From positions 1,144,164 through 1,208,163 of the forward strand of contig VFIW01000004.1 of the NCBI GenBank assembly GCA_006386115.1: DNA of 64,000 nt. Direction: 5' to 3'. Of this stretch, positions 24,121 to 33,817 are shown piece by piece. This DNA is from Globisporangium splendens (taxonomy: Eukaryota > Oomycota > Peronosporomycetes > Pythiales > Pythiaceae). How positions within the stretch are numbered: the first letter of the stretch is position 1; each line of letters starts with the position of its first letter. The position numbers and the translations under genes were made by a program. The notes under the pieces are model-generated. The model saw only the letters and a program-made list of their open reading frames with translations. It had not been told where the DNA came from and made no database searches.

Positions 24121-26489
24121 CAACTCGAACACGACCGCATAAAGCTGCTGTTTCAGAATATTACCACAACATGCAAGGGTATACGTACTCTCTTGACAGT
24201 ATTGTGCATCAGGGCACCAGCTCCCAGACTGGATAAAGAAGAGACTGGATGACCCTCCTCCTTCCCTCTGACTAATCGCTTGTTACTGTTGAAGTTGAAC
24301 ATTGACAGAAGCAAATCATCCCGCTGTTCTTTTAGTCTACAGCAATCACTTGTTCCCAGCTGCTCGATGCTCTCTCACGATGTGCAGTTTCTGCTGCACA
24401 CAGCGCGGTCCCTTGCTGAGCTTCCACATCGTGATAATGTAAGGACTCTCTCAGACAAGCAGCTTTGACTCCTGATGATGTCAAACAAATGACAGGGACT
24501 TCATTTGAAATGCAGACTGCTGGAACGAGAGTACAGACTATACGGTCCACTTTGTTCTACAGGCTATCCAGCACTCTGAACAAAATCTCCTGTCCCATGA
24601 ACTATCGCGTTGTGCCCGTGTCATTCATTGTTCGATCTCACACGCCGACAACTTCAACCGTTGGGTGATGGGCAAGTCGAGGAGTGCCACTTTTTGAGAG
24701 TGGTTCGAGTCACCGAGTGGACACATCCTATCAAATCGTCCCGTGCATGCACCAGAGGATGCGCCGCTGAGGGCAAGAATCAAGTGGCAGTCGTGTTGCG
24801 TCGCGTTGTTCAACTGGTCGAACGGACTCGAACAAAACGGGATGTGATACAAAACTCACAGCAGAACAGGAACTGCAGTGTGTCAACGTGAAGTTTGTGG
24901 TGACTAGTATTGGCCAGGTGCATACTGTATCCACCGAAGCAGACCACCGTCAGCCATGTAGTCCACGTTCTCGAGAAGAATGTTTTTCGCATTGCTGGTA
25001 GTTCCGCCAGCAGCCTTGGTCGCTGTGCCGTCTTGCTCGTGGTCGAGAGCTCCGTCTTGCTGCTTGCCTTCGTCGGCTAACTCGGCTTCCTTGCACTGTT
25101 CTTCTCTTCTTGGACCGACCTTGTTCTGCAGATTTCTACTTTTTGTCACTGCACCCCCAATGTGGAGAAGCCTCATATCGTATGGACAGAAGATGGGCTG
25201 ATGCTGATCTGACCTGGTGCTTTGATCTTGTGTGACGAACAATTAATTGGCACGTCTGGATCGAAAACTTCTTGAAGTTGAGAATGACAAGTTCAGGAGC
25301 GCATTTTGAGGCGTGCAATAAGGCCAAGTGTGCTGCAGGCACAGAGAATTTCGACGGAAGGAATCAAACACTTGATTTGCATGTTGCGGTGAAACAAATC
25401 GCTTCTCTCACCAGCGCCACGCAGTAGCTGACGCTGAAATGTTTCACCACAACAAATACTGGCAAGGGTAAAATAGAGTGAATGAGAGAAGTCCTGTACT
25501 ACGCTCGATTAATCCGATCAAGGGCGTCGCCAACATTCTGTTTTTCCTTCATCTTCTCTTCAAAAATGGAGTTTGAACTTTGCAAATGTCGATGCGAATG
25601 CTGTTGAGCAATTTTTTGATGGTCATCATAAGGAAATATCATAGACAAGAGGAGCAGTGTTGCAATAATTTCACTAGAAAAATATGAACAATACTCGTGC
25701 TGCACTGTTTTTCCACTAGGAATTCCTGGAGTTCTCATTCCGATTTTGTCCACTCGATCTTTGCGCTCTCCAGTTTTCCGAAGTTCAGCTTCAATCTCTT
25801 TCCTCGTGCGCCTATCAATCGCGTCAATGCGCACAGTGTATTACAGTCCTCTGGCGCTACTAGATAATGGGTAGGCACGAAAGTATAAAGGATGCTCAAC
25901 CATCAAGTCAACAGAACTGTCTGTACCAAGCGTAGGCTTTCCGTATTTCTGCTGCATTTAGTGAAGTTGACTTGCTGGAATACTCCGCGAAGGGTGCTCC
26001 TATTCTCAGTGGCGACAGATCCAAAGAAACTCCTCAGAACTGTCTGTATATTGAGGCCAAGATTGCAGGTAGTCGTTGCACCTACAGGTGCGCAGGAGTC
26101 GCTTGGCCACATCAGTTCTTGTTTTGCACAGTCAGCACCAAGCCGATACCCACCTCACCACGCCCTCTCATTCGGGCTCGTATCAATCAATCAATTAAAA
26201 ACGCCCCTAACTGATCTGTTGCCGTGTGGAAAGTGCGTGATTGTCCTCCGCGTGATCGTGTGATTACACATGTAAAGACGACACTGGTTCCTACTAGTAG
26301 CAGGATTGAAGCTGCCTTGTTTTGCTGGTGGGTTACTGTTGCTGGAGGAGGGTCATTTTCCTCCATCGATTCCTCTGTCCAATCGACAAGACTGAACACC
26401 CCGGTCTTCTCACTTTCCAATTTTCTCTAATCGGAACACACTATCTCGTCCTTAAACACAAGAGCCAGCACTTTATCCAGCGTTCTCCG
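24121..26489. other. Intergenic region with weak minus-strand coding signals
   Basis: No firm gene. The minus-strand ORF at 25,499-25,834 (see separate entry) and the Glu/Lys-rich one at 24,904-25,242 are the only stretches with coding-like composition. The last 150 bp serve as promoter and leader of GH3 paralogue B. Confidence 0.35.
25499..25834 (-). CDS. Hypothetical small charged protein
   Basis: I do not recognise this gene. The 111-residue frame begins with a strongly charged helix-like segment (RRTRKEIEAELRKTGERKD) and ends FEEKMKEKQNVGDALDRINR, while the middle (about residues 45-85) is hydrophobic or low-complexity and may be an unspliced intron. Minus-strand ORFs at 24,904-25,342 could be further exons of the same transcript. 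It may equally be a decayed gene. Confidence 0.25.
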   Translation of the reverse strand: MRIDAIDRRTRKEIEAELRKTGERKDRVDKIGMRTPGIPSGKTVQHEYCSYFSSEIIATLLLLSMIFPYDDHQKIAQQHSHRHLQSSNSIFEEKMKEKQNVGDALDRINRA

Positions 26490-28832
26490 ATGCTTCGTTC
26501 GTGGTTCACCGCTGTCTGCTGTTGTACGCTGCTCGCAGGCAACACCTTCGGTGGCGCCGCTGCAGCCGATGCTTGGGATGCCACGGCCGACGCAATTGTC
26601 AGCCAGTTCACTGCGGATGACATCATCGGTCAGATGACTCAAGTTTCGCTTCGTACCGTGCTCAACGAAGACTTCAGCCTCAACGAAGACAAGGTCCGAG
26701 CCTTTGCGAAGGCTCGCGTGGGATCGTACCTCAGCAGTCCGTTCACGAATGGTCCTCTGAACGGAAAGTATGGGTGGACGGCACAAGAATGGCGCCCCAT
26801 CATCAAACGAGTTCAAGAGATCACGATGGAGGAAAATGGCGGCCATCCAATTGTCTTCGGCATCGATTCTGTCCACGGTTCTGTATTTGTGGAGAATTCG
26901 GCTCTCTTCGGCCAGCAAATTAACGGCGGCGCGAGCTTCAATCCTGACCTCGTGTATGAAATGGGTCGCATCACTGGTCGCGACACCGAAGCTGGTGGAA
27001 TCCCATGGATTTTTGGTCCAATTCTCGAAATCTCGCAGAACCCACTCTGGGCTCGTACGTTCGAGACGTTCGGCGAAGATCCGTACTTGGTGTCCGTCAT
27101 GGCTGATTCGGTCATCCGAGGACTTCAGAGCAACAATGCCACGGCTGCGTGCATGAAGCACTTCGTCGGGTACTCGAAGACTCCAACTGGCCACGATCGT
27201 GATGGTGTCACGCTCTCAGACTTTGACCTTCTTAACTATTTCGTGCCTCCGTTCATCGCTGCCATCAATGCTGGGGTGATGTCAACGATGGAAAACTACA
27301 TCTCAATCAACGGTGTCCCCGTCGTGTCTAGTCCAAAGATCCTACGCGATTTGATTCGTTCGGACATGGGCTTTGAAGGTGTCGCCGTCACGGATTATGC
27401 TGAAATCAACAACTTGCAGGACTGGCATCGCGTGGCGCGCTCCAAGCCTGAAGCTGTGCGAATGTCGCTCACGCAAACGTCGATTGACATGAGTATGGTG
27501 GCTCTTGATACATCTTTCATCGACCACACCAAGACGATGCTTCAGTCGAATCCAGAGTACTTGGGCCGCTTGAGGGAGTCAGCTCGACGTATCGTCAAGA
27601 TGAAACTCAAGTTGGGATTGTACGACAACCCAGTACCAGGTGCTGACAATGTTGCTCTCATTGGGAATGAAAAAGACATTGCCTCGGCTCTGGAGCTTGC
27701 TCGCGAGTCCGTCACACTGCTCAAGAACCAAGACAATGTGCTTCCGATCGCGCCTACTTCGTCGGTCTTCCTCACCGGCCACTCTGCTGACAACGTCGGC
27801 TACTTGTGCGGTGGCTGGACCCTCACGTGGCAAGGCGTGTCGGGCAACTCCATGTTCCCTCATGGCATCTCTGTCAAGCAAGGCTTCGAGAAGATCGGCA
27901 ACAGCTCGGTCACCTACTTTAACGGCCTCAACGCTGACGGCTCGTACACGGCGGCTGACATGGCGGCTGCGAAGGCGCAAGCGAGAGTAGCCGAGTACAC
28001 TGTGGCTGTGATTGGCGAATCTACCTACGCTGAAAAGCCTGGTGATATCAACGACCTTGCGCTGCCAGCAGGTCAAATCGCCTACGTTCGCGAACTCGCC
28101 TCAACGGGTACCAAGGTGATCGTTGTCCTCGTCGGGGGTCGTCCTCGTTTGCTTAACGGTTTGGCTGGCAGTGTGCACGCTGTGATCAACGCATTCCTCC
28201 CATGTGAACAAGGCGGTCAGGCCATTGCGGAGATCATCTACGGCAAGGTGAACCCAAGCGGCCGCATGCCAATCACGTACCCGAAGGATGCTGCGAACAT
28301 CATGATCCCGTACAACCACCGTGTCAGCACCCAGTGCGCCAGCGGCTACTGCCAGATGGAGTGGGACTTCGGAACCGGTCTCAGCTACACCACGTTCACG
28401 TACTCGAGCGTGAAGCTCAGCAAGACCACGGTCACGGGCAAGTCGGACTCGATCACAGCGAGCGTTACGGTGACCAACTCGGGCAAGATGGCCGGCAAGG
28501 AGACCGTGATGCTCTTCGTTATCCAACCGTACCGCTCGATCTCCGTGCCTGAAGTGAAGCAGTTGAAGAAGTTCAAGAAGATCTCGCTCGAGGCGGGTGC
28601 CTCGACGACGGTGGAGTTCAAGCTCACGGCCGCGGACTGGAGCGTGTACGACCCTCAGATCGGCAACGGCTTCGTCCAGGTGGCGGAAGATGGCGACTTT
28701 GTTGTCGCGATCAAGCCCGAGACTGAGTGCAACGTCTACGGCGAGATCACGAACCCTCTCTGCGCCAAGTTTGAGCTGAAGACTGGCGTCGAGCCGTTCA
28801 ACTTGGAGGAATCCTTGAAGGCGAGATACTAA
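26490..28832 (+). CDS. Secreted GH3 beta-glucosidase / beta-glucan exohydrolase, paralogue B
   Basis: A 780-residue paralogue of the enzyme at 17,193-19,535, in the opposite orientation. It has a signal peptide (LRSWFTAVCCCTLLAGNTF..AAAA) and the same GH3 architecture. The nucleophile Asp302 is kept, but the motif reads AVTDYAEI: Trp303, which follows the nucleophile in paralogue A and most relatives, is Tyr. A second difference lies at GGWTLTWQGVSG (residues 441-452), against GGWTIAWQGQSG in A. Residues 1-170 differ at many positions; from about residue 350 to the end the proteins are almost identical. An in-frame upstream extension to 26,322 lacks a signal peptide, so I start at ATG 26,490. 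Confidence 0.93.
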   Translation: MLRSWFTAVCCCTLLAGNTFGGAAAADAWDATADAIVSQFTADDIIGQMTQVSLRTVLNEDFSLNEDKVRAFAKARVGSYLSSPFTNGPLNGKYGWTAQEWRPIIKRVQEITMEENGGHPIVFGIDSVHGSVFVENSALFGQQINGGASFNPDLVYEMGRITGRDTEAGGIPWIFGPILEISQNPLWARTFETFGEDPYLVSVMADSVIRGLQSNNATAACMKHFVGYSKTPTGHDRDGVTLSDFDLLNYFVPPFIAAINAGVMSTMENYISINGVPVVSSPKILRDLIRSDMGFEGVAVTDYAEINNLQDWHRVARSKPEAVRMSLTQTSIDMSMVALDTSFIDHTKTMLQSNPEYLGRLRESARRIVKMKLKLGLYDNPVPGADNVALIGNEKDIASALELARESVTLLKNQDNVLPIAPTSSVFLTGHSADNVGYLCGGWTLTWQGVSGNSMFPHGISVKQGFEKIGNSSVTYFNGLNADGSYTAADMAAAKAQARVAEYTVAVIGESTYAEKPGDINDLALPAGQIAYVRELASTGTKVIVVLVGGRPRLLNGLAGSVHAVINAFLPCEQGGQAIAEIIYGKVNPSGRMPITYPKDAANIMIPYNHRVSTQCASGYCQMEWDFGTGLSYTTFTYSSVKLSKTTVTGKSDSITASVTVTNSGKMAGKETVMLFVIQPYRSISVPEVKQLKKFKKISLEAGASTTVEFKLTAADWSVYDPQIGNGFVQVAEDGDFVVAIKPETECNVYGEITNPLCAKFELKTGVEPFNLEESLKARY

Positions 28833-28875
28833 GTTTCGAATGGACATTTCTGTCTTTGAACTTCAAAGAAAGGAA

Positions 28876-28908
28876 ATCTGGAGTTCTAAATTTGAAGTCC
28901 AGATTTTC
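28876..28908. terminator. Hairpin after GH3-B
   Basis: AAATCTGGA and TCCAGATTT form a 9-bp inverted repeat with a 15-base loop, about 45 bp after the stop codon. A role in 3'-end formation is only a guess. Confidence 0.3.
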
Positions 28909-29089
28909 TAGTGAGTTGGCATTTGTGGCACAATCACCGACTAATATGCATTGTCTAACCACCTTGGTGTTCATACTGTTTTGCTGACAATTCTAAAGCC
29001 TGGATCAATCTGGTGAAAAATAGGATTTCGAGCCGCAAGAATAAAGCTGGCAAGTTTACTCTGTCGTTGCGATGCCAGTTGATAAAAAG

Positions 29090-29135
29090 ACAACTACGAT
29101 GAAAAGCCGGGTGATATCCACGACCTGAATTCACT
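29090..29135 (+). pseudogene. Decayed GH3 fragment
   Basis: The stretch reads like the acid/base region of the GH3 genes (YDEKPGDIHDL against YAEKPGDINDL) and its DNA still matches over about 40 bp. The flanks out to about 29,330 have no intact frame. It is probably what remains of a third GH3 copy downstream of paralogue B. Confidence 0.5.
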
Positions 29136-29431
29136 TGTTGCTAGAGCTTGCTCCCCGATCTTGTCCTTGCCAGGTGCTTTGACAGAAGGCGATCTCACTC
29201 AAACTGAGTCTTTCCACCACAAAACAATGCCTCATTGCCTCAAATCGTTTATCACTTCAACATGGTAGAAGAAGGTGGCGGTTGCTGGCAACTAGAAACT
29301 GGATAAGTGTCCTGGTGTCCTCTTTGCACCAAATTTATGCTGAAATCGGAATGCAACTTTACCAGATGGACTCACTCATGCCTGTTTAACTGCATGTTAT
29401 TACGTTCCGACGGCCAAAACATCACCAATGA

Positions 29432-31063
29432 TCAATTCATTTCATCTTGAATGCCTTGCTCCGTAATGGAATAAATTGCTTCGGCTTCGGGCAGGATCGG
29501 CGAGTCGACGACTTTCATCACGCGGTTCTCTCCACGTCCTTTCTTCAAACGAAGTCTGCAAATTCCACGCGCAAAAGTCATTCACACAGTACCATTTTGT
29601 GCTCCAGGCTTTGTTCACTACTCACCTTGTGCACGATGCATGGGCCATGATATTGCCGCCGATAGGCTGTAGAGGATCTTTAGCAAACATACCCGAGTCC
29701 GGATTGGCAGTCATCTGCATGAAACAACAGTGACTCGTTAAATGCACGCGCCAAATCTCATCAATACTTCGCATCCTCGTACTTGGTTTGTGACGACAAC
29801 AGCGACACCAAACTCATCCGCCATTCTTGTCAATGCTCGCAAAAACCTGAATTGTCACGAAGAAATAGCATGATTTTGATCAGTTTCCGCAATTTGAAGC
29901 AATGTGTACGCTTCAGTTCAGTCCACATACTTGGCGAGCTCCTGTTGTCTGGCAGCGAGCTCTCCACGTCCGGAGTAATCTGTTCGGAAGAGTGCCGTTG
30001 CACTATCGACGATCACTAACGCAAATCTGGACTCCGCCATCATCGCTGACGCTTGCACGAGCAATTGCATTTGGTGCTCCGAGTTGTATGCTCGTGCAAA
30101 TGCGACGTTGTCCAGCACGCTCTCGCCTAATAAAGCACAGAAAATACGAACGCGTCACATTGTACAGTGTATGAGTTAGGTCATTGCAAACCCATGAACA
30201 AATGCGAGCTTTCTTGTACCATCCAGTCCATAACGCTCGGCGATTGCCACGAGTCTCTGAGGACGGAAGGTGCCTTCTGTGTCGATGTACAAGGCCTTGC
30301 CCTCGCCGCCACCACGGTCCACTGGAAGCTGGCAAGTTACGCACAACTGATGGCACAACTGCGTCTTTCCCGTTCGGAATTCACCAAACAGTTCTGTGAT
30401 GGATCCCGTCTCAAAGCCTCCTTTCAAGAGTTCATCCAAGGCGTTCGATCCGGTCGTGAGCGTGATCAGGTCTTTTCTGCTTTGGAAAACTTCCGCAGCC
30501 TAGCCAAGCAAACAATGTGATGTCAACTTTGCTCACAGCCTTCCACAAACAAATCGTGGTACACATGCAGAATGGGAACATAGCGCATACAGTCGTGAAG
30601 CCAACGTTGACCATCTCGCGCGCAGCCTTGAGCATCTTTTCAGCCTTCACCTCGCTGATGCCTTTGATCGCGATCAACTGCTTCTTCGTGGCCATAGCAA
30701 CCTACACAGCACAATAAAATCAATCCGCACGTAGCCACAAGCAATCCCCATCAGCATCCAAATCACAACTCCAACACCGAAGCCCCCGCACATCGTCATC
30801 GAGACACATACCGCGTCCACAGTGTGCATGCCTGCTTCCTTGAGCTTGTTCACATCGGTCGCATTCACACCCGCTTGCTCCAGACAGTTCACCAGCCGCG
30901 GTCCTTGCTATCAACGCATCACAAACGTATCAATGAGTTTATCCAAGCATCGTCGCGCTCATCACAAACAGCGCCTCTCTCTCTCTCTTACAAATTCGTG
31001 CGCTTCCTCCGCGTACTGCTGCTCCTCCTGCTGTTGCTCCTCCTGGTAGCGTCCGCCCAGCAT
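29432..31063 (-). CDS. RAD51: RAD51 recombinase
   Basis: RAD51 forms the nucleoprotein filament that carries out strand exchange in homologous recombination. The spliced protein has the N-terminal HhH domain ([18 protein letters not shown], then [13 protein letters not shown]), linker [14 protein letters not shown], Walker [35 protein letters not shown], Walker [20 protein letters not shown]2 [13 protein letters not shown] and the C-terminal [17 protein letters not shown]. The start ATG at 31,061-31,063 is fixed by the first exon ([19 protein letters not shown]), spliced to [13 protein letters not shown]. The stop is at 29,432-29,434. About eight short introns. The acidic, Gln-rich N-terminus is typical of eukaryotic RAD51. 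Confidence 0.93.
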
Positions 31064-31086
31064 CTCTCTCTCTCTCTCTCTCTCTT
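31062..31086. repeat. CT/GA dinucleotide tract at the RAD51 start
   Basis: About 12 CT units on the + strand, that is (GA)n read by RAD51 right up to its start codon. A second shorter tract lies at about 30,976-30,989, inside the first intron just after its donor. Confidence 0.85.
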
Positions 31087-31287
31087 GTATAACGCTGTGG
31101 CTCTGCGTCAATCTGCGTCAAGTGCGCGAATGCGAGTGGCGAAGCGCAGTCTCCTTTGTCGTTCGCCTCTTCTCTTCCGTTGTTGATGACTGATGGCGCG
31201 GGTGAGTGATGGTAGAAAAATGTGGTGTTCGCCACACCACAGAAGCATTCCCGCCAAAATTGTGCAAGTCAATCGAACGTTTGATTG

Positions 31288-31353
31288 AAAAACAAAAACA
31301 AAAACAAAAACAAAAACAAAAACAAAAACAAAAACTAAAACAAAAACAAAAAA
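31288..31353. repeat. AAAAAC microsatellite
   Basis: About ten imperfect AAAAAC units between the RAD51 5' end and the next gene. The Lys-Gln ORF that crosses it is an artefact of the repeat. Confidence 0.85.
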
Positions 31354-31550
31354 CGAAAATAGCTGCCTGCCTTTCTCACTGTTTTCGGTTTGAGAAAAGT
31401 CGGGATTTTACCTGTGGAACATGATGAGATGGTATATCTGTTTGGAGAGGGTAGAGGAACCCGAAACGACGCGGATGGGACCTGCTTTGTGCTGTGCCAT
31501 CTCCTCTCACTATTCTCTCATTTCGTCTGCGTGCAGTTCGTCTGGTTCAC

Positions 31551-33015
31551 ATGCGCAAGCCTGAAGGCGCCGGCGGTCGAATGTGGCTGCGCTTGCTGCT
31601 GGTGGCGACAGTTGGCGTCGCCTGTGGACTGAGTGGATCCTCATCTCGGATATCTAGTGAACCCATGAACCACGTTGAAGTCAAGATTACAGTCCATGGT
31701 GATGTTGCAAGCGATCATGCGCATGCAACAGTGGCGCTTCCAACAAGCCCATCTATTGCAGTCAGTGATGGGAGTGACGCCGAGAAAACGAGACAGAAGG
31801 AACCCGTTGGAGACTTGAGTGTAGTGAGCCCTGACGATACAGCACGAGACCAAAGCGATCCTACTACGCAAAGTCTCACAAAAGCAGCGCTGATCAAGGA
31901 GCTCGAAGCGACTGAGTTGATGGTGAAGCTGCAGCAGAAGAAGCTCGAGCTACTGGAGAAAATTCGATCCGAGACGCTGCGCGAGGAAAGCGACGTGGCC
32001 ATCGTTGTCGAGCCAATGATGAGGAATCCGCGTCCAAACGAGTACAGCGACTTTATTGAGCGAAAGATCGAGACCATGACAGCAGCTGCAGTGCACGAAT
32101 TGCTCAGATCGTCTTTGCGCCATGTGTTCCAAACACTCTTTGTTGAAAAAGCAACAATGACAACGCCAAGCCCCGTAGTGGATATGAAGATGATGAAGTT
32201 GCGCGCAACTGGTATCCAGGATCTACTGGTTGTGGCGCTAGAAGATGGAACGATTGAGTTCTACCTCGCACCAGCACTACTCTTGCTGCGCTTTCAAGTG
32301 GACAGCGGCCGTACTGTTCGGTTGATTGATGTCGAGCTGCATGGTGAACGTCAGACGCTTGCGATTATCTGACGATTCCGTTCGCTTTGCCTCGAATCAC
32401 GGACTACCGTATTCTCTCCGAGTTGCATCTGTTGGCGATATTTCCTTATCATCAGTCCCAACCGCAATCGTCATGACAAGAACATCCAAGCGCAGTGTGG
32501 TGAGCGTCGGCACTGACGATGGTAGCATCGCCTTTTTCAGTTTAAATGGCACGGAGCTGCACAAAATGGAGATCCGCTCGACGATACGCGTCATGGCAGC
32601 TCACCGCCATCTTCTTGGGTTCACGAACGGATCGAATACAGTGCTTGCGTTTCTCTCTCGAGGCCGAGATCCGCCTATGATTACCTGCCCAGGCTCCACG
32701 GGAGAAGTCACCTCGATTGCTTTTGATCCTATTCATGGTGACCTCGTGTACGCTGGGACCAGCATTGGAGAAGTGCTCGTGTACTCCTTTAGAGACTCGA
32801 TGCCGTTGACACTCGAGAACGGAGAACGTGAGGCTTGCACCCTCGTCGCGCGTGCGCTCACCAAGAAGGCGTCATCTCCACCGCGTGCAGCGCCTCTCAA
32901 GCTATACGCCACCTTGCAGTGTCGTACAGGACCATGTGCTTCTTCAGCCACGTGTACAGCCGCTCAAAGTACCGAGACTCGGAATCTTGCGGCGCAGGAT
33001 CGCCATTCGCTTTGA
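31551..33015 (+). CDS. Unknown secreted or membrane-anchored propeller-like protein, apparent frameshift
   Basis: I do not recognise the family. The N-terminus has a signal peptide or anchor (MWLRLLLVATVGVACGLSG; alternative start 31,581). A Ser/Thr/acidic stalk and a coiled-coil (ELEATELMVKLQQKKLELLE) follow, then repeated WD/PQQ-like strands: IQDLLVVALEDGTIEFYLA, VVSVGTDDGSIAFFSL and TSIAFDPIHGDLVYAGTS. The frame closes with TGA at 32,370-32,372, but the propeller continues in the +1 frame (RLSDDSVRFASNHGLPYS onward), so one base seems lost or gained near 32,350. I found no intron that repairs it. The frame ends at 33,015, overlapping the convergent neighbour's 3' end by about 120 bp. Confidence 0.5.
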
Positions 33016-33756
33016 CAAGAAATGGCTGCTGGCTTTGTTTTTGCACGTGTAACTCCTCTGTTCGCTTGCTCTGATGATGATCTTGAAGCAGCTGGAAGAT
33101 CTCGGCGCGAGTGATCCCGCGCTCGCTCTCAACTGCGTACATATGAAACAGATCTACTCAGGGAGAGCAGTTAGAACTTCGAGAAAGACTCGCAGTAAGG
33201 TTCGCTGTCGGGTAGTTCTCTTTGTACTTACACTCAAGCTGCTGCGTTGCCGTTCCATGCATGATAAGCGTGCTCAGCGAGAGGCAACATTGCTCGAAGG
33301 AGAGACCGAACGAGGATGATGAGCGCGCACTGTCCGCGCTCTGGAGCTTATTGTTGCTGTCGAAGTCGCTTGTCTCATCTCTAGGAGTGTCCACGCAAAA
33401 GGCTCTCAAGACGCGATGGTGCTCTGCGAGAATACTCAACGCAGCAACATCGACTGCAACGGAGAAGTCAGCGCCAAGTCCACACAAACACACGAAATTC
33501 ATCACAACTCACAGGGTGTCTGCGCGGAGAGAGCAGCCCATGGATGTGGCGGCGCTGCTCCTTTCTTCTTGGATGCTTTCGTCTTCACGATCTCTGATTC
33601 TCTTTGAAGAAACACAGTCCTGGCGTGTTGAACAAGAATCAAGCCGGCAGTTATAATCTGTTTTTGCTTTCGCACATCAAGTCTGAAATAGATCAGCCAT
33701 CTCGCAGTAATAGGCAACCAGGCAGCCACAGAGATATGTGATCTTGCTCTGCTCAT
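32897..33756 (-). CDS. Unknown protein with winged-helix-like C-terminus
   Basis: Three exons read well on the minus strand. The first ends VKTKASKKKGAAPPHPWAAL..AQTP, the second runs DVAALSILAEHHRVLRAF to TATQQLE, and the third is LDLFHMYAVESERGITRAEI to YFERLYTWLKKHMVLYDTAR, with the stop at 32,897. Introns are about 33,463-33,525 and 33,151-33,228. The last exon has the spacing of a winged helix (GITRAEIFQLLQ then FERLYTWLKKHMVLYD), but I cannot name the family. The N-terminus is unclear: the first exon may start at 33,756 or be joined to a MNEQSKITYLCGCL piece at about 33,758. It is divergent from the next gene by about 60 bp. Confidence 0.45.
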
Positions 33757-33817
33757 TCATCTGGTGCAGTCGCAAGCAGCCATACGCTTCTGTCGTATTC
33801 GACTACATTATCGCCAC

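Noticed and set aside
24664..24724. tRNA-like B box (GGTTCGAGTC)
   Set aside because: No matching acceptor stem, D arm or anticodon arm could be folded around it.
31206..31424. 72-residue Lys/Gln ORF
   Set aside because: It is the translation of the AAAAAC microsatellite.
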